From Mycolicibacter kumamotonensis (GTDB lineage Bacteria > Actinomycetota > Actinomycetes > Mycobacteriales > Mycobacteriaceae), in NCBI RefSeq assembly GCF_002086285.1, contig NZ_MVHU01000003.1, positions 1 through 64,000 of the forward strand: 64,000 bases of DNA, read 5' to 3'. The notes beneath the pieces are model-generated. The model was not told the DNA's origin. It was given only the letters and a program-made list of their open reading frames with translations, and searched no databases. Positions 51,553-61,113 of this stretch are shown piece after piece. The position numbers were made by a program, and so were the translations under genes. Position 1 is the first letter of the stretch, and each line of letters begins with the position of its first letter.

Positions 51553-52977
51553 CTACCGTAGTTGGAGCGACTTGATCTGCAGATACTCCTCGAACCCGAA
51601 CCGTCCCAGTTCGCGCCCGATTCCGGATTTCTTGTAGCCGCCGAACGGTGCCGCGGGGTTGTACTTGCCGCCGTTGATGTCGAGTTGGCCGGTCTGGACC
51701 TGGCGGGCGAAGGCGATCGCGGTGTCGTCGTCGGCGGCCCACACCGCACCGGACAGGCCGTAGGGCGTGCCGTTGGTGATGGCCAGCGCCTCGTCGGTGT
51801 CCCGGAACGGGATCACGGCCAGCACCGGCCCGAACACCTCTTCCTGGCCCAGCTCGGAAGCCGGGTCGACATCGGCGAACACCGTAGGGGCGACGTAGTA
51901 GCCCACGTCGCGGAGCTTCTGCCCGCCACCGGCCACCAGCCTCGCCCCCTCGTGCGGCGCCCGCTCGATGAACCCGAGCACGCTCTGGTACTGGGCGTGG
52001 GAGGCCGACGGGCCGATGCGGGTTTCCGGATCCCACGGGTCGCCCACCGAATACCTGGCCACTGCCGCCTGCACCAGATCCAGTGCCTCGCTGTAGCGGG
52101 ACAGCGGCACCAGCATCCGGGTCCAGGCCATGCAGGTCTGACCGCCGTTGAGGAAGGCGTTTCCGACGCCGACTTTGATGGCGGTGGCCAGGTCCGCGCC
52201 GTCGAGGATCACGTTGGCCGACTTGCCGCCGAGCTCGAGGGCGACCTTCTTGACGGACTGCCCGGCCAGTTCGCCGACGCGGCTGCCGACGCCGGTTGAG
52301 CCGGTGAAGGACACGAAGTCGACATCGGGATGCGCGGCCATGCGCTCACCGATCACTCGGCCGGGCCCGGACACCAGGTTGACTACACCGGGCGGCAGGC
52401 CGGCGGACTCGAGGGCATCGACGAATTCGAACACCGACAGCGGTGCGTCGTTGCTGGGTTTGAGCACGACGGTGCACCCGGCTGCGATGGCCGGCAGGAC
52501 TTTGGCGACCACCTGGTACAGCGGGTAATTCCACGGCGTGATGGCGGCGACCACGCCGTACGGTTCACGCAGCACCAGCGAATTGCCGATCCGCTCCTCG
52601 AACTCGAACGTGGCGAGCGCATCGGCGAACCCGTGTGCGACGGCAAGAGGGACCTGGGTCTGCACGCTTTGCGCGATGCGGATCGGAGCGCCCATCTCTT
52701 GGGTGATGGTCTCGGCGATGTCCGGCAGCCGTTTCTCCATCGCGGTGATAACCGCGTCCAGCCGTGCGCGGCGTTCGTCGACGGTGATCAGCGGGTCGAA
52801 CGCGTGGCGTGCCGCGGCGACGGCGGCATCGACGTCGGCTTCGGTACCGCTGGGCACCGAACCGCACACCTGCTCCGTCGCGGGATCGATCACCTCGATG
52901 GTGGCGGTTCCGGCGGGCTCGACCCACCGGCCGTCGATGAACAGCTGGCTGCGGGCGTAGTCGTGGTTGCTCATGGT
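51553..52977 (-). CDS. NAD(P)-dependent aldehyde dehydrogenase
   Basis: A 474 aa ALDH. Active-site residues Asn149 (TPWNYP), Glu247 (LELGGKSAN) and Cys281 (GGQTC) are present, with cofactor motif FTGSTGVG (223-230). It oxidises an aldehyde to an acid ready for CoA ligation by the neighbouring FadD. The start at 52977 (MSNHDYARSQ) is preferred for its fit to the family; the frame extends 8 codons. 20 nt after the ADH gene. Confidence 0.9.
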   Translation of the reverse strand, partial: TMSNHDYARSQLFIDGRWVEPAGTATIEVIDPATEQVCGSVPSGTEADVDAAVAAARHAFDPLITVDERRARLDAVITAMEKRLPDIAETITQEMGAPIRIAQSVQTQVPLAVAHGFADALATFEFEERIGNSLVLREPYGVVAAITPWNYPLYQVVAKVLPAIAAGCTVVLKPSNDAPLSVFEFVDALESAGLPPGVVNLVSGPGRVIGERMAAHPDVDFVSFTGSTGVGSRVGELAGQSVKKVALELGGKSANVILDGADLATAIKVGVGNAFLNGGQTCMAWTRMLVPLSRYSEALDLVQAAVARYSVGDPWDPETRIGPSASHAQYQSVLGFIERAPHEGARLVAGGGQKLRDVGYYVAPTVFADVDPASELGQEEVFGPVLAVIPFRDTDEALAITNGTPYGLSGAVWAADDDTAIAFARQVQTGQLDINGGKYNPAAPFGGYKKSGIGRELGRFGFEEYLQIKSLQLR

Positions 52978-52997
52978 CGCCTTCCGGTCGAGAGGAT

Positions 52998-54116
52998 TCA
53001 CGGCACGATGCTGGCCCGGACGTCACGTTTGCCGTCCGCGGCCGCAAAGGCCTCGTTGATGTCATCGAGTGGGTAGCAGGCGGCCGTGAGCAGCTCGAAG
53101 GGCAGCTTGTGCTGGTGGTCCGCCAGGAAGTCCAGGGCCCGGGACAGGACGGCCGGATCGTAGAGCGAGACGCCGATCATGGTCTTGTTACCGAACACGA
53201 ACCGCGACGGGTCGAACTCGAAGGTCTTGCCGATGTTGATGTTGCCGATCTCCACGTAGCGGCCGAACTGACCGAGCAGCTTGAGCCCCTCATCGATTGC
53301 GGAAGGATGGCCGACCACCTCGACCACCACATCGGCGCCTTGGCCGTCGGTGAGCGTTCGGACGATCTTGGCCCGCTCCTTGTCGGTGGCGGCCTCGGTG
53401 ATGTCGATGACGGCGTCGGCGCCGAACGCTTCGGCCAACTTGAGACGTTCCGGGATTCCGTCGATGGCGATGACTCTGGCAGCACCGCGCGCCTTGGCCA
53501 CCGCGACGGCGTACAGGCCGAGAGCGCCCGCGCCCTGGACCACGACGTATTCGCCGAGTTGCTGGTCGACCCGCTCGAGGCCGTACATCACCTGCGACAG
53601 AGCGCAATTAGCTCCGGCGGCGATCTCGTCCGGCACCGAGTCCGGCACGGTGTAGACGACCGCACCAGCCGGTAGGAGGAAGTAGTCGCCGTAGCCGCCG
53701 ACAAAGTACGGCGGCTCATCGGCACGGCCGAGCATCGCCATCTTCAGGTTGAGGCAGGCGTTGCGGCGTCCGGCCAGGCAGTTGCGGCAGGTATGGCAGC
53801 AGAAGAAGTAGGGGAACACCACCCGGGAACCCACGGCCAGCGGTTTGCCGTTGGCGTCGGCGGCTACGCCTGCGCCGAGCTCTGCGACCGAGCCCACCAT
53901 CTCGTGGCCCAGCACGGTGGGGAGCTGCCCGCCGAGGCCACGGGTGGCGAACGTTCCATGCCAGGCGTGCACATCTGAACCACAGATGTTGGCGCGCGTC
54001 ACCCGGATCAGGATCTCGCCTGCGCCGACCTCCGGGACCGGGACGGTATCGATCTGGAACGGCCTGCCCGGCTCGTCGAAACGGGCGATACGGCCCTGGC
54101 GCGGTCGAGTACTCAC
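52998..54116 (-). CDS. Zinc-dependent alcohol dehydrogenase
   Basis: A 372 aa MDR-family dehydrogenase. Catalytic zinc ligands Cys45 (NICGSD), His71-Glu72 (LGHEM), structural zinc cluster C107, C110, C113 and C121, and the cofactor motif GAGALGLYAVA. It would oxidise a primary or secondary alcohol before the ALDH step. ATG 54116; 158 nt separates it from the acyl-CoA ligase, with nothing else visible in that gap. Confidence 0.88.
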   Translation of the reverse strand: MSTRPRQGRIARFDEPGRPFQIDTVPVPEVGAGEILIRVTRANICGSDVHAWHGTFATRGLGGQLPTVLGHEMVGSVAELGAGVAADANGKPLAVGSRVVFPYFFCCHTCRNCLAGRRNACLNLKMAMLGRADEPPYFVGGYGDYFLLPAGAVVYTVPDSVPDEIAAGANCALSQVMYGLERVDQQLGEYVVVQGAGALGLYAVAVAKARGAARVIAIDGIPERLKLAEAFGADAVIDITEAATDKERAKIVRTLTDGQGADVVVEVVGHPSAIDEGLKLLGQFGRYVEIGNINIGKTFEFDPSRFVFGNKTMIGVSLYDPAVLSRALDFLADHQHKLPFELLTAACYPLDDINEAFAAADGKRDVRASIVP

Positions 54117-54274
54117 AATCGGATTCCTCTCGGTCGAAACCGGATTCGATGCGGCGCGGTTGTCGCCGGTACGTCCGACGGCGGGGCTTGTGGGGCGCGC
54201 AGCGACGTCCTCGCGGCACCGTATTCGGCCACCGAGCCGGGTGGCTTCGGCGTTCCCGCCCAGCGGTCAACCTG

Positions 54275-55858
54275 CTACGTCACCGCTTGCTGCTCGAGGC
54301 TGAACCGGTCCCGCAACTCGCGTTTGAGCAGTTTGCCGCTCGGATTCTTGGGCAACGACTCGACGAAGAACACCCGTTTGGGTGTCTTGAACCCGGCCAG
54401 ATGCGCCCGGCAGTGGGTGAGGACATCACCTTCGGTGATCTCGATGCCGCCGCGGACCACCACTGCGGCAACGACTGCCTCCACCCATACCGGGTGGGGC
54501 AGGCCGAACACCGCGGCTTCCTCGATGCCGGCGTGCCGGTAGAGCACTTCTTCGACCTCGCGGCTGGCGACGTTCTCGCCGCCGGTTTTGATCATGTCCT
54601 TTTTGCGATCCACCACGTGCAGCAGGCCGTGGGTGTCGTAGTAGCCCAGATCGCCGGAATGAAACCAGCCGCCCCGGAAGGCTTCCGCCGTCTTGGCCTC
54701 ATCGTCGAGGTACCCGAGCATCAGATGTGGGCTGCGGTGGGCGATCTCACCCACCACGCCGGCGCCGACCGGGGTGCCGTCCTCGTCGAGAATCACGGTC
54801 TCCACGTTGATCACCGGCCGTCCCGCCGCACCGGGGTGAGCGTCCTGTTCGTCCGGTCCGAGGGCCGAGGCGAGCGGCGCCATCTCGGTCTGGCCGTAGA
54901 AGTTCCACAACCGCAGACCGGGCAGCCGATCGCGGATTTCGGCCAGGATCTCAACCGGCATGGCCGATGCGCCGTAGTAGCCCTTGCGCAGTGTGGACAG
55001 ATCCACCTGGTCGAACAACGGTGAGCGCAGCAGCGAAATCCACACCGTGGGCGGCGCGAAATAACTCGTGACACCGTACTTTTCAATGGCGCGCAGCACA
55101 GCCTCGGGTTCGGGACGCGGGAGGATGATGCTGGTGGCGCCGAGGTAGATATCGGTGATGAGGAAGTTGTCGAGTTGCGCGCAGTGATAGAGCGGCAAGG
55201 AGTGGATCTCGATATCGGTGCTCTCCATCGACCCGGCGATGATCGAGCTGATGTAGTTGCCCATCAGGCTTCGGGTGGAATGCATCGCGCCCTTCGGCCG
55301 CGACTCGGTCCCGCTGGTGTACATCAGCCGGATCAGTTGATCGTCGGCGACATACGGCTGCGGAGCCTTTGAGGTGGTCTGCAGCCACTGCGCGAAGTCA
55401 CTCCAACCCGAGGGCAGGGTCTGGCCGGGCGGGACCAAGGCCGCGGTGGTACGAACAGACCGACTGCCTTGCATCGCGGTCTGGGCCGTAGCAGCAAGAT
55501 CGGCCTCGACGATGAATCCGCTGACCCCGCTGTGCTCGAGGATGAACGCGATCTCCTCGGCGGTCAGCATGAAGTTGATCGGAACGAGCACCACCGCGGC
55601 CCGGGCGGTGGCGAAGGCCAGAACCGCGTACTGCCAGCAGTTGCGCGCCAGTACCGCGACACGGTCGCCGGGACCGAATCCACGGTCCTGCAACGCAGCT
55701 GCGGCGCGGTCGACAAGCCGCTCGAACTCGGCGAAGGTCAGCGACACCTCGCCGTCGATGAGCGCGATCTTGTCCGGGTGCTTGCGGGCCGGGCGCCGCG
55801 GGATGTCGCCGAGCGCGTGGCTACGGGCCGCTGCGAGCACGGCATCCAGCTCCTTCAT
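54275..55858 (-). CDS. Acyl-CoA synthetase (FadD-type, AMP-forming)
   Basis: A 527 aa ANL-superfamily ligase. P-loop YTSGTESRPKG (180-190), WNFYGQTEMAP in the middle, the hinge HSGDLGYYD, and catalytic Lys near the C-terminus in LPKNPSGKLLKRELR. It activates a carboxylic acid of the pathway to its CoA ester. The ATG at 55858 is preferred to GTG 55885. First gene of a six-gene leftward unit (ligase, ADH, ALDH, crotonase, two acyl-CoA dehydrogenases), divergent from the BVMO across 119 nt. Confidence 0.88.
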   Translation of the reverse strand: MKELDAVLAAARSHALGDIPRRPARKHPDKIALIDGEVSLTFAEFERLVDRAAAALQDRGFGPGDRVAVLARNCWQYAVLAFATARAAVVLVPINFMLTAEEIAFILEHSGVSGFIVEADLAATAQTAMQGSRSVRTTAALVPPGQTLPSGWSDFAQWLQTTSKAPQPYVADDQLIRLMYTSGTESRPKGAMHSTRSLMGNYISSIIAGSMESTDIEIHSLPLYHCAQLDNFLITDIYLGATSIILPRPEPEAVLRAIEKYGVTSYFAPPTVWISLLRSPLFDQVDLSTLRKGYYGASAMPVEILAEIRDRLPGLRLWNFYGQTEMAPLASALGPDEQDAHPGAAGRPVINVETVILDEDGTPVGAGVVGEIAHRSPHLMLGYLDDEAKTAEAFRGGWFHSGDLGYYDTHGLLHVVDRKKDMIKTGGENVASREVEEVLYRHAGIEEAAVFGLPHPVWVEAVVAAVVVRGGIEITEGDVLTHCRAHLAGFKTPKRVFFVESLPKNPSGKLLKRELRDRFSLEQQAVT

Positions 55859-55977
55859 GCCCCGGACTGTAGGCCCAACGGTCAATCCACACTCAAACAG
55901 CGTCCCGCTGAGTAGACACGAGCCGGGCGCTTGGCCGCCGCCGGTCGGATACTCGTCGTCACGACCAAGGAGGTTCG

Positions 55978-57897
55978 ATGACGACCGACGTGCCGGTGAC
56001 GGCCGACCGCACGGGCCTGGATCCCGAGGAGCTGCGGGCCAATCTGCGTCAGGCCGACGCCGGCGTCCTGGTCGCTGTACTGGCGCAGCTGACCGGCGAC
56101 CCTGCCGTCGTCGATCGGTTCGCGGACAAGATCTTCTTCGAGCCCGACCCGCCGGAGCAGGTTGGCCTCACCGATCCAGAAACCCGTGAACGGCTGGTGG
56201 ACGCGGTGGCGGCCGCGCTCGGCGCACCGCGTCCACAGGCAGCGCCGCCGGTCGACGATCCCGGTCTGTTCGCCCGCATCGCCCCGCTTGCGCTCGGCAC
56301 CCCGGTGGCCGAAGAGTACATCGGCCTGCTGCTCGAGCAGGGCGGGTTTCAGCCGTCACAGCCGGTGTTGCCGCGGACCGCCTCCCTGCCGAGCGGGTTC
56401 AAGGTGGTCATCATCGGCGCCGGTATCGCCGGGATGGCAGCGGCGCTGGAATGTTCCGCCGCCGGCATCGACTACGAGATCATCGACCGCAACGATGAGG
56501 TGGGTGGCACCTGGTACACCACCGTGTATCCGGGCATCGGTGTCGACACCCCGTCCGCCTATTACTCGCTGTCGCGCGACATCAACGGCGACTGGTCGAG
56601 TTATTACCCGCAAGGCGCCGAGTATCAGAAGTATCTGGAGTCGGTGGCCGACAAGAACAATCTGCGCGACCACACCCGGTTCTGCACCGAGGTCGAAGCC
56701 CTGTGGTGGGACGAAGACCGCCTGCAGTGGCAGATCCACGCCGTGGATGCCAACGGCACCCGCGATCTCAGCTACGCCAACGTCGTCATCCCGGCTGCCG
56801 GCTACCTCAATCGCCCCCGGAGGCCGGACTTTCCCGGGCAGGACACCTTCGCCGGGGTGAGCATCCACTCCGCTGAGTGGGATCGCGCCCTCGACCTGCG
56901 CGGCAAGAAGGTGGCGATCATCGGGGCCGGCTGTACCGCGGTCCAGATCGTGGACGCGTGTGTGGGCGACGTCGAGCATTTGACGGTGTTCCAGCGCCAG
57001 CCGCACTGGGTGGCGCCGCGCAAACGTTTGACCGACGATGTGCCCGAGCACCGCCGCTGGCTCAACACCCACATCCCGTTCTACGCCAATTGGAACCGGC
57101 TCAAGTCGTTCTGGGGCACCGCGGACAACAACTATCCGGTCATTGTGCGAGACCCGGAATGGGCTGCCGAGCACCTGTCGATCTCGCCGACCAACGACGT
57201 GCTGCTGCAGATGTGCCTGGATTACATCGACCGGGTGTTCGGGGCGGACTCTGAGCTGGCGAAGAAGGTCACCCCCGACTTCGCGCCGTACGGCAAGCGG
57301 ATCATCCGAGACCCCGGCGGCTATTACGCGGCGCTGACCGAGCCCCACGTCGATGTCGAAGCCAGCGAACCCGCGCGGGTCAACGAGCATGGCATCGTCA
57401 CGCAGGACGGTCGGCAGATCGACCTGGACGTCATCGTCTACGCCACCGGTTACTACCTGGATTTCTTGTCCACCGTGGATATCCGGGGCCGCGACGGACT
57501 CAAGCTCAGCGAGGTCTGGGGGGACAGCCCGAGCGCATACCGGGGCGGCATGGTGCCCGGATTCCCCAACCTGTTCATCTCCTCGGCGCCCAACTACAGC
57601 CCGGGCCATGGCGCCGGGCACAACTTCGGCGTCGAGGTGATGGTGCACTACGTGATGGAATGCCTGCAATTGATGGCGCTGCGCGATGCGTCGACCATCG
57701 AAGTCACGCCGGAGGCGTTCGAAGGTTACGTCCGCCAGATCGACGACGCGATGGAGCAAACCGTGTGGTGCCACACCCCCACCGCACACACCTACTATCG
57801 CTCCGGCGGCCGTATCGTCACCGCGTTTCCGTTTCGGCTGATCGACGTGTGGCGCAGTCACCGGGCCCCGGTCGAAGAGGATCTCAATCTCCGGTGA
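55978..57897 (+). CDS. FAD-dependent Baeyer-Villiger monooxygenase
   Basis: A 639 aa flavoprotein monooxygenase. FAD motif GAGIAGMAA (147-155), the Baeyer-Villiger fingerprint F291-x-G293-x3-H297-x3-W301, and a second Rossmann motif GAGCTAV for NADPH. An N-terminal extension of about 135 residues before the FAD domain is longer than in typical cyclohexanone monooxygenases. It would insert oxygen next to a ketone, giving an ester or lactone for the hydrolases. ATG 55978 with AAGGAGG upstream; overlaps the SDR gene by 4 nt. Confidence 0.9.
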   Translation: MTTDVPVTADRTGLDPEELRANLRQADAGVLVAVLAQLTGDPAVVDRFADKIFFEPDPPEQVGLTDPETRERLVDAVAAALGAPRPQAAPPVDDPGLFARIAPLALGTPVAEEYIGLLLEQGGFQPSQPVLPRTASLPSGFKVVIIGAGIAGMAAALECSAAGIDYEIIDRNDEVGGTWYTTVYPGIGVDTPSAYYSLSRDINGDWSSYYPQGAEYQKYLESVADKNNLRDHTRFCTEVEALWWDEDRLQWQIHAVDANGTRDLSYANVVIPAAGYLNRPRRPDFPGQDTFAGVSIHSAEWDRALDLRGKKVAIIGAGCTAVQIVDACVGDVEHLTVFQRQPHWVAPRKRLTDDVPEHRRWLNTHIPFYANWNRLKSFWGTADNNYPVIVRDPEWAAEHLSISPTNDVLLQMCLDYIDRVFGADSELAKKVTPDFAPYGKRIIRDPGGYYAALTEPHVDVEASEPARVNEHGIVTQDGRQIDLDVIVYATGYYLDFLSTVDIRGRDGLKLSEVWGDSPSAYRGGMVPGFPNLFISSAPNYSPGHGAGHNFGVEVMVHYVMECLQLMALRDASTIEVTPEAFEGYVRQIDDAMEQTVWCHTPTAHTYYRSGGRIVTAFPFRLIDVWRSHRAPVEEDLNLR

Positions 57898-58781
57898 GCG
57901 GATTACTCAGCGGCAGAACCGCATTGGTGACCGGCAGCAGCCGCGGTATCGGCCGGGCGATTGCGCAGCGGTTGGCTGCCGAGGGCGCGACCGTGGCCGT
58001 CACGGCGCGTTCGCACCGGCCGTCGCCGTCGGTGCGCGCCGGGCGGACGACGGCGCTGCCCGGCACCATCGCCGAGACCATCGGTTTGATCGAGGCCGCC
58101 GGCGGTTCGGCCTTCGGTATTGTCGCCGATCTAGAAGATGCCGGGCAGCGGGCCGAGCTGGTCGACCAGGTGGTCGAGCGCACCGGGCGGCTCGACATCC
58201 TGGTGAACAACGCCGGCTATGCCGATTACTCGATCCTCGAGAAGATGTCGATGGAAACCTTCGACCGCACCGTTGAACACTATGTACGTACACCTTTCGT
58301 GCTTATGCAGCAGGCGATTCCACACATGCGCCGACAAGGCGCGGGATGGATCGTGAACATCGGATCGGTCACCGGGCTGGCACCGGCACGGCCCTACCGT
58401 GAGTACAACAAGTCATCCGGGGACGTGGTCTACGCATCGATGAAGGCGGCGCTGCACCGACTCACCCTGGGAGTCGCGGCTGAACTGCTGGATTCCAACA
58501 TCGCCGTGAACGTCGTGGGTCCCTCCAGCGCGGTACGCACACCCGGGGCCGACAGCCTGATACCCCAGGAGTTTCCGACCGAACCGGTGGAGTACCTCGC
58601 CGAGACCGTGCTGGCGATGTGTCACCTTCCGGCCGCCGAGCGCACCGGCCTGGTGGCCTTCAGCCTGCACTACCCGTGGTCACAGCAGCTGGCGGTGCAC
58701 AGCCTCGACGGCACCGCCACGCTTCCACCACTCGAGCCGCCGAAGGCCGCCAATCCGAACATTCTGCCCGCCGGACTCTGA
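57894..58781 (+). CDS. SDR family oxidoreductase
   Basis: A 295 aa SDR. TGSSRGIG cofactor loop (14-21), ARS-type basic region (NADP), NNAG, Ser in NIGSV, and Tyr-x-x-x-Lys in YASMK near residue 181, after an inserted loop PYREYNKSSGDVV that widens the active site. GTG at 57894 overlaps the BVMO stop (GTGA), so this ketone/alcohol enzyme is made together with the BVMO and may supply its ketone. Confidence 0.83.
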   Translation: MSGLLSGRTALVTGSSRGIGRAIAQRLAAEGATVAVTARSHRPSPSVRAGRTTALPGTIAETIGLIEAAGGSAFGIVADLEDAGQRAELVDQVVERTGRLDILVNNAGYADYSILEKMSMETFDRTVEHYVRTPFVLMQQAIPHMRRQGAGWIVNIGSVTGLAPARPYREYNKSSGDVVYASMKAALHRLTLGVAAELLDSNIAVNVVGPSSAVRTPGADSLIPQEFPTEPVEYLAETVLAMCHLPAAERTGLVAFSLHYPWSQQLAVHSLDGTATLPPLEPPKAANPNILPAGL

Positions 58782-58796
58782 CGGGCCGGGCGCTCT

Positions 58797-59429
58797 TCAG
58801 CGGGACGGATGCAAGACGGGGCGCTCCAACGTGCAGAAGCTGTGGCAGATCCGGTCACGAACGATCACGTCGGTGCTCTCGGGATCGAACCAGCGATCCA
58901 CCACCGCAAAGTGGATCGGGTGCATCAGGTACGGGCCCATCAGTCCGTCGACGTCGGTGAACTCCTGCTCGAAGACGTGCGTCCACGCCGTGGCACCCAC
59001 CGGTTCGAGCACCCGGCTGAGCTGCCATGCGCGAATCGTGGTGACGTAGCGCGCCATCGACGCCAGCTCTGCTTCGAAACGTGCCGCGGTGTCCGGCCCC
59101 GTGTCGGGGTGCACCCGCAGCAGCAGTGTTCGATACACGGTTCCCGGGCTGCCCCCGCAGGTGGCGTCTCCCTGGTAGGTCGCTCCGTTGATCCGGGTGA
59201 TCGCCGGATCGGCCAGTGTTCGGCTGAATCGTGGCTCGGCGATCCGCCAGTGTTCCTCTTCGGCGAAGCGCAGGTGCACCAGCACGTCCCCGCCGTTACG
59301 CGATCCGGGTTCGGTCGGTTGGACCGTCCAGCGCAGAGCCGCACTGTCGGCTGCCGCCGCGCGGACGGCCGCAAGCACCCGCTCGTGATCCTGTGCCTCG
59401 ACGTCCAGGAGCCGGGTGACGTTAAACAT
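58797..59429 (-). CDS. Dabb-like (dimeric alpha/beta-barrel) protein
   Basis: A 210 aa protein with two ferredoxin-like repeats suggested by LRWTVQPTEPG and YRTLLLRVHPD followed by HVFEQEFTDVDGLMGPYLMHPIH. The second repeat ends in a pattern known from Dabb (stress-responsive A/B barrel) proteins. No catalytic residue is assignable. It starts 8 nt inside the end of the preceding small gene. Relatives occur in degradation clusters as cyclase- or decarboxylase-like enzymes. Confidence 0.65.
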   Translation of the reverse strand: MFNVTRLLDVEAQDHERVLAAVRAAAADSAALRWTVQPTEPGSRNGGDVLVHLRFAEEEHWRIAEPRFSRTLADPAITRINGATYQGDATCGGSPGTVYRTLLLRVHPDTGPDTAARFEAELASMARYVTTIRAWQLSRVLEPVGATAWTHVFEQEFTDVDGLMGPYLMHPIHFAVVDRWFDPESTDVIVRDRICHSFCTLERPVLHPSR

Positions 59430-59778
59430 CGGTCCCCTCCATAGCGCACAGTGCGTCGACATCGCCGGCAGCCGCTGCGACCGAGCGGGTCCGCTCCACC
59501 ACCAGGTCCTCGATCGACGACCACCATTGCCCCAAGGTGGGATCCGTCCGACCCCGCCAGGTCATCTGCCACCAGGCCAGCGGACTGGGCAGCGACCAGG
59601 TGATCGTGACCGTATTCGGCTGATCAGCAAACCAGATCGGCGGACTGACCAGAACGTCGCGCAGCGTCATGCCGCGCTCGGTCGCGCCGGGCGCGTATTC
59701 GGTGAGATAGCGGTCGACGAATCGGCGGGCCTGGCCCGGTTTGGTCAGTACCCGGTCGATGACGAACACCTCGGCCAT
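59422..59778 (-). CDS. Small NIPSNAP/Dabb-like alpha/beta-barrel protein
   Basis: A 118 aa single-domain protein (FVIDRVLTKPGQARRFVDRYLTEY at the start, TITWSLPSPLAWWQMTW in the middle) with the layout of dimeric alpha/beta-barrel proteins. ATG 59778. It overlaps the larger Dabb-like gene by 8 nt and is divergent from the old-yellow-enzyme gene. Function unknown; likely an accessory or small enzyme of the catabolic pathway. Confidence 0.6.
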   Translation of the reverse strand: MAEVFVIDRVLTKPGQARRFVDRYLTEYAPGATERGMTLRDVLVSPPIWFADQPNTVTITWSLPSPLAWWQMTWRGRTDPTLGQWWSSIEDLVVERTRSVAAAAGDVDALCAMEGTDV

Positions 59779-59880
59779 GCCGGCCAGGCTAAGGTCCGGC
59801 CGGTGTCGTGCGCGGTTGCAGTCCCGGACATCGGGAGACCACCGTTGACGGACACATCTTCAGGGGGCGACTGTTGCCTC

Positions 59881-61113
59881 ATGGCAGATCTCAACCCGAA
59901 TCCGTTCGCTCCGGCCGAGCTGGGTCCGGTGCGACTGCGTAACCGGGTCATCAAGGCCGCGACGTCCGAGGGCCGTTCACCCGACGGGTTGGTGACAGAC
60001 GACCTGATCGACTTTCACCTCCGGTTCGCCGAGGGCGGCGTCGGGATGACCACGGTGGCTTACTGCTGCGTGTCCCCACAAGGCGCGAGCGCACCCGGGC
60101 AGATCGTCATGGATTCGCGGGCCCTGCCGGGACTGCAGAAGCTGACCGCCGCGGTGCACGGCGCGGGTGCGGCCATTTCGGCGCAACTCGGCCACGCCGG
60201 TGTGGTGGCGCAGAAGAAGCTGACCGGCGTGACAGCGGTCGCGCCGAGCCGCTTTGTCAATCCCACCTCGCTCGCGTATTGCCGTGAGATCCGCCGTGAT
60301 GAGATCCGGGTCGTCATAGATCAATTCGCGGCCGCGGCGCAGGTGGCCGTCGACTCCGGATTCGATGCGGTTGAGCTGCACTTCGGGCATCTGTACTTGC
60401 CGAGCTCCTTCTTGAGCCCATTGATCAACCGTCGCAAGGACGAGTACGGCGGAGACATCGACGGGCGATCGCGGTTGGTGCGGGAGATCGCAGAGCGAGT
60501 CCGCGATGTCGTGCAAGGGCAGATCGCGGTGATCGCGAAACTCGACATGGACGACGGTCTGCCGGGCAGCATCTGGATCGACGAGGCGCTGCGTACCGCC
60601 CAGCTGCTCGACACCGACGCGACCCTGGATGCCATCGAATTAACCCAGGGCTCGTCGGTCTTCAAACCCATGTACCTGTTCCGGGGTGACGTGCCGGTAC
60701 GCGAGTTCGCCCGGGTGATGCCGCCGGCGATGCGCCCCGGGGTCCGCATCATGGGGAAATGGGCGATGGGTGCCTATCCGTACCAGGACCTCTACATGCT
60801 CTCGGCGGCGCGCCAGTTTGTTCCGGTGATGCGTAACACCAAGCTGATCCTGCTCGGCGGTATCACCAACCGGCAGCACCTGGAAACCGGTATGCGGGAA
60901 GGGTTCGACTTCATGGCCATGGGCCGGGCGCTGCTGCGCGAGCCGGATCTGGTCGCCAGGATGAGCGAAGACGCCGGGGTGCGCAGTCGCTGCACCCACT
61001 GCAACAAGTGCATGGTCACGGTCTTCGCGCGAACGCACTGCGTCCTCGACCCCGACCAGCGTTACGGAGACGCCACGCCCGTTTCCTCGACGGCGCAGAC
61101 GGTCACTTTTTGA
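59881..61113 (+). CDS. Old yellow enzyme family NADH:flavin oxidoreductase
   Basis: A 410 aa FMN enzyme. TIM-barrel motifs: LGPVRLRNRVIKAATSEG at the start, ISAQLGHAG, GFDAVELHFGHLYLPSSFLSPLINRRKDEYGG, and FMAMGRALLREP near the end; a CTHCNKC motif near residue 379 could bind an iron-sulfur cluster, though the long C-terminal domain of 2,4-dienoyl-CoA reductases is missing. It reduces or isomerises an activated C=C bond. ATG 59881. Convergent with the hydrolase gene (10-nt overlap of ends). Confidence 0.85.
   Translation: MADLNPNPFAPAELGPVRLRNRVIKAATSEGRSPDGLVTDDLIDFHLRFAEGGVGMTTVAYCCVSPQGASAPGQIVMDSRALPGLQKLTAAVHGAGAAISAQLGHAGVVAQKKLTGVTAVAPSRFVNPTSLAYCREIRRDEIRVVIDQFAAAAQVAVDSGFDAVELHFGHLYLPSSFLSPLINRRKDEYGGDIDGRSRLVREIAERVRDVVQGQIAVIAKLDMDDGLPGSIWIDEALRTAQLLDTDATLDAIELTQGSSVFKPMYLFRGDVPVREFARVMPPAMRPGVRIMGKWAMGAYPYQDLYMLSAARQFVPVMRNTKLILLGGITNRQHLETGMREGFDFMAMGRALLREPDLVARMSEDAGVRSRCTHCNKCMVTVFARTHCVLDPDQRYGDATPVSSTAQTVTF

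Noticed and set aside
56356-57861. A 501-codon open frame on the - strand opposite the BVMO gene
   Set aside because: Composition typical of an antisense frame; the BVMO on the + strand has all motifs and a ribosome site.
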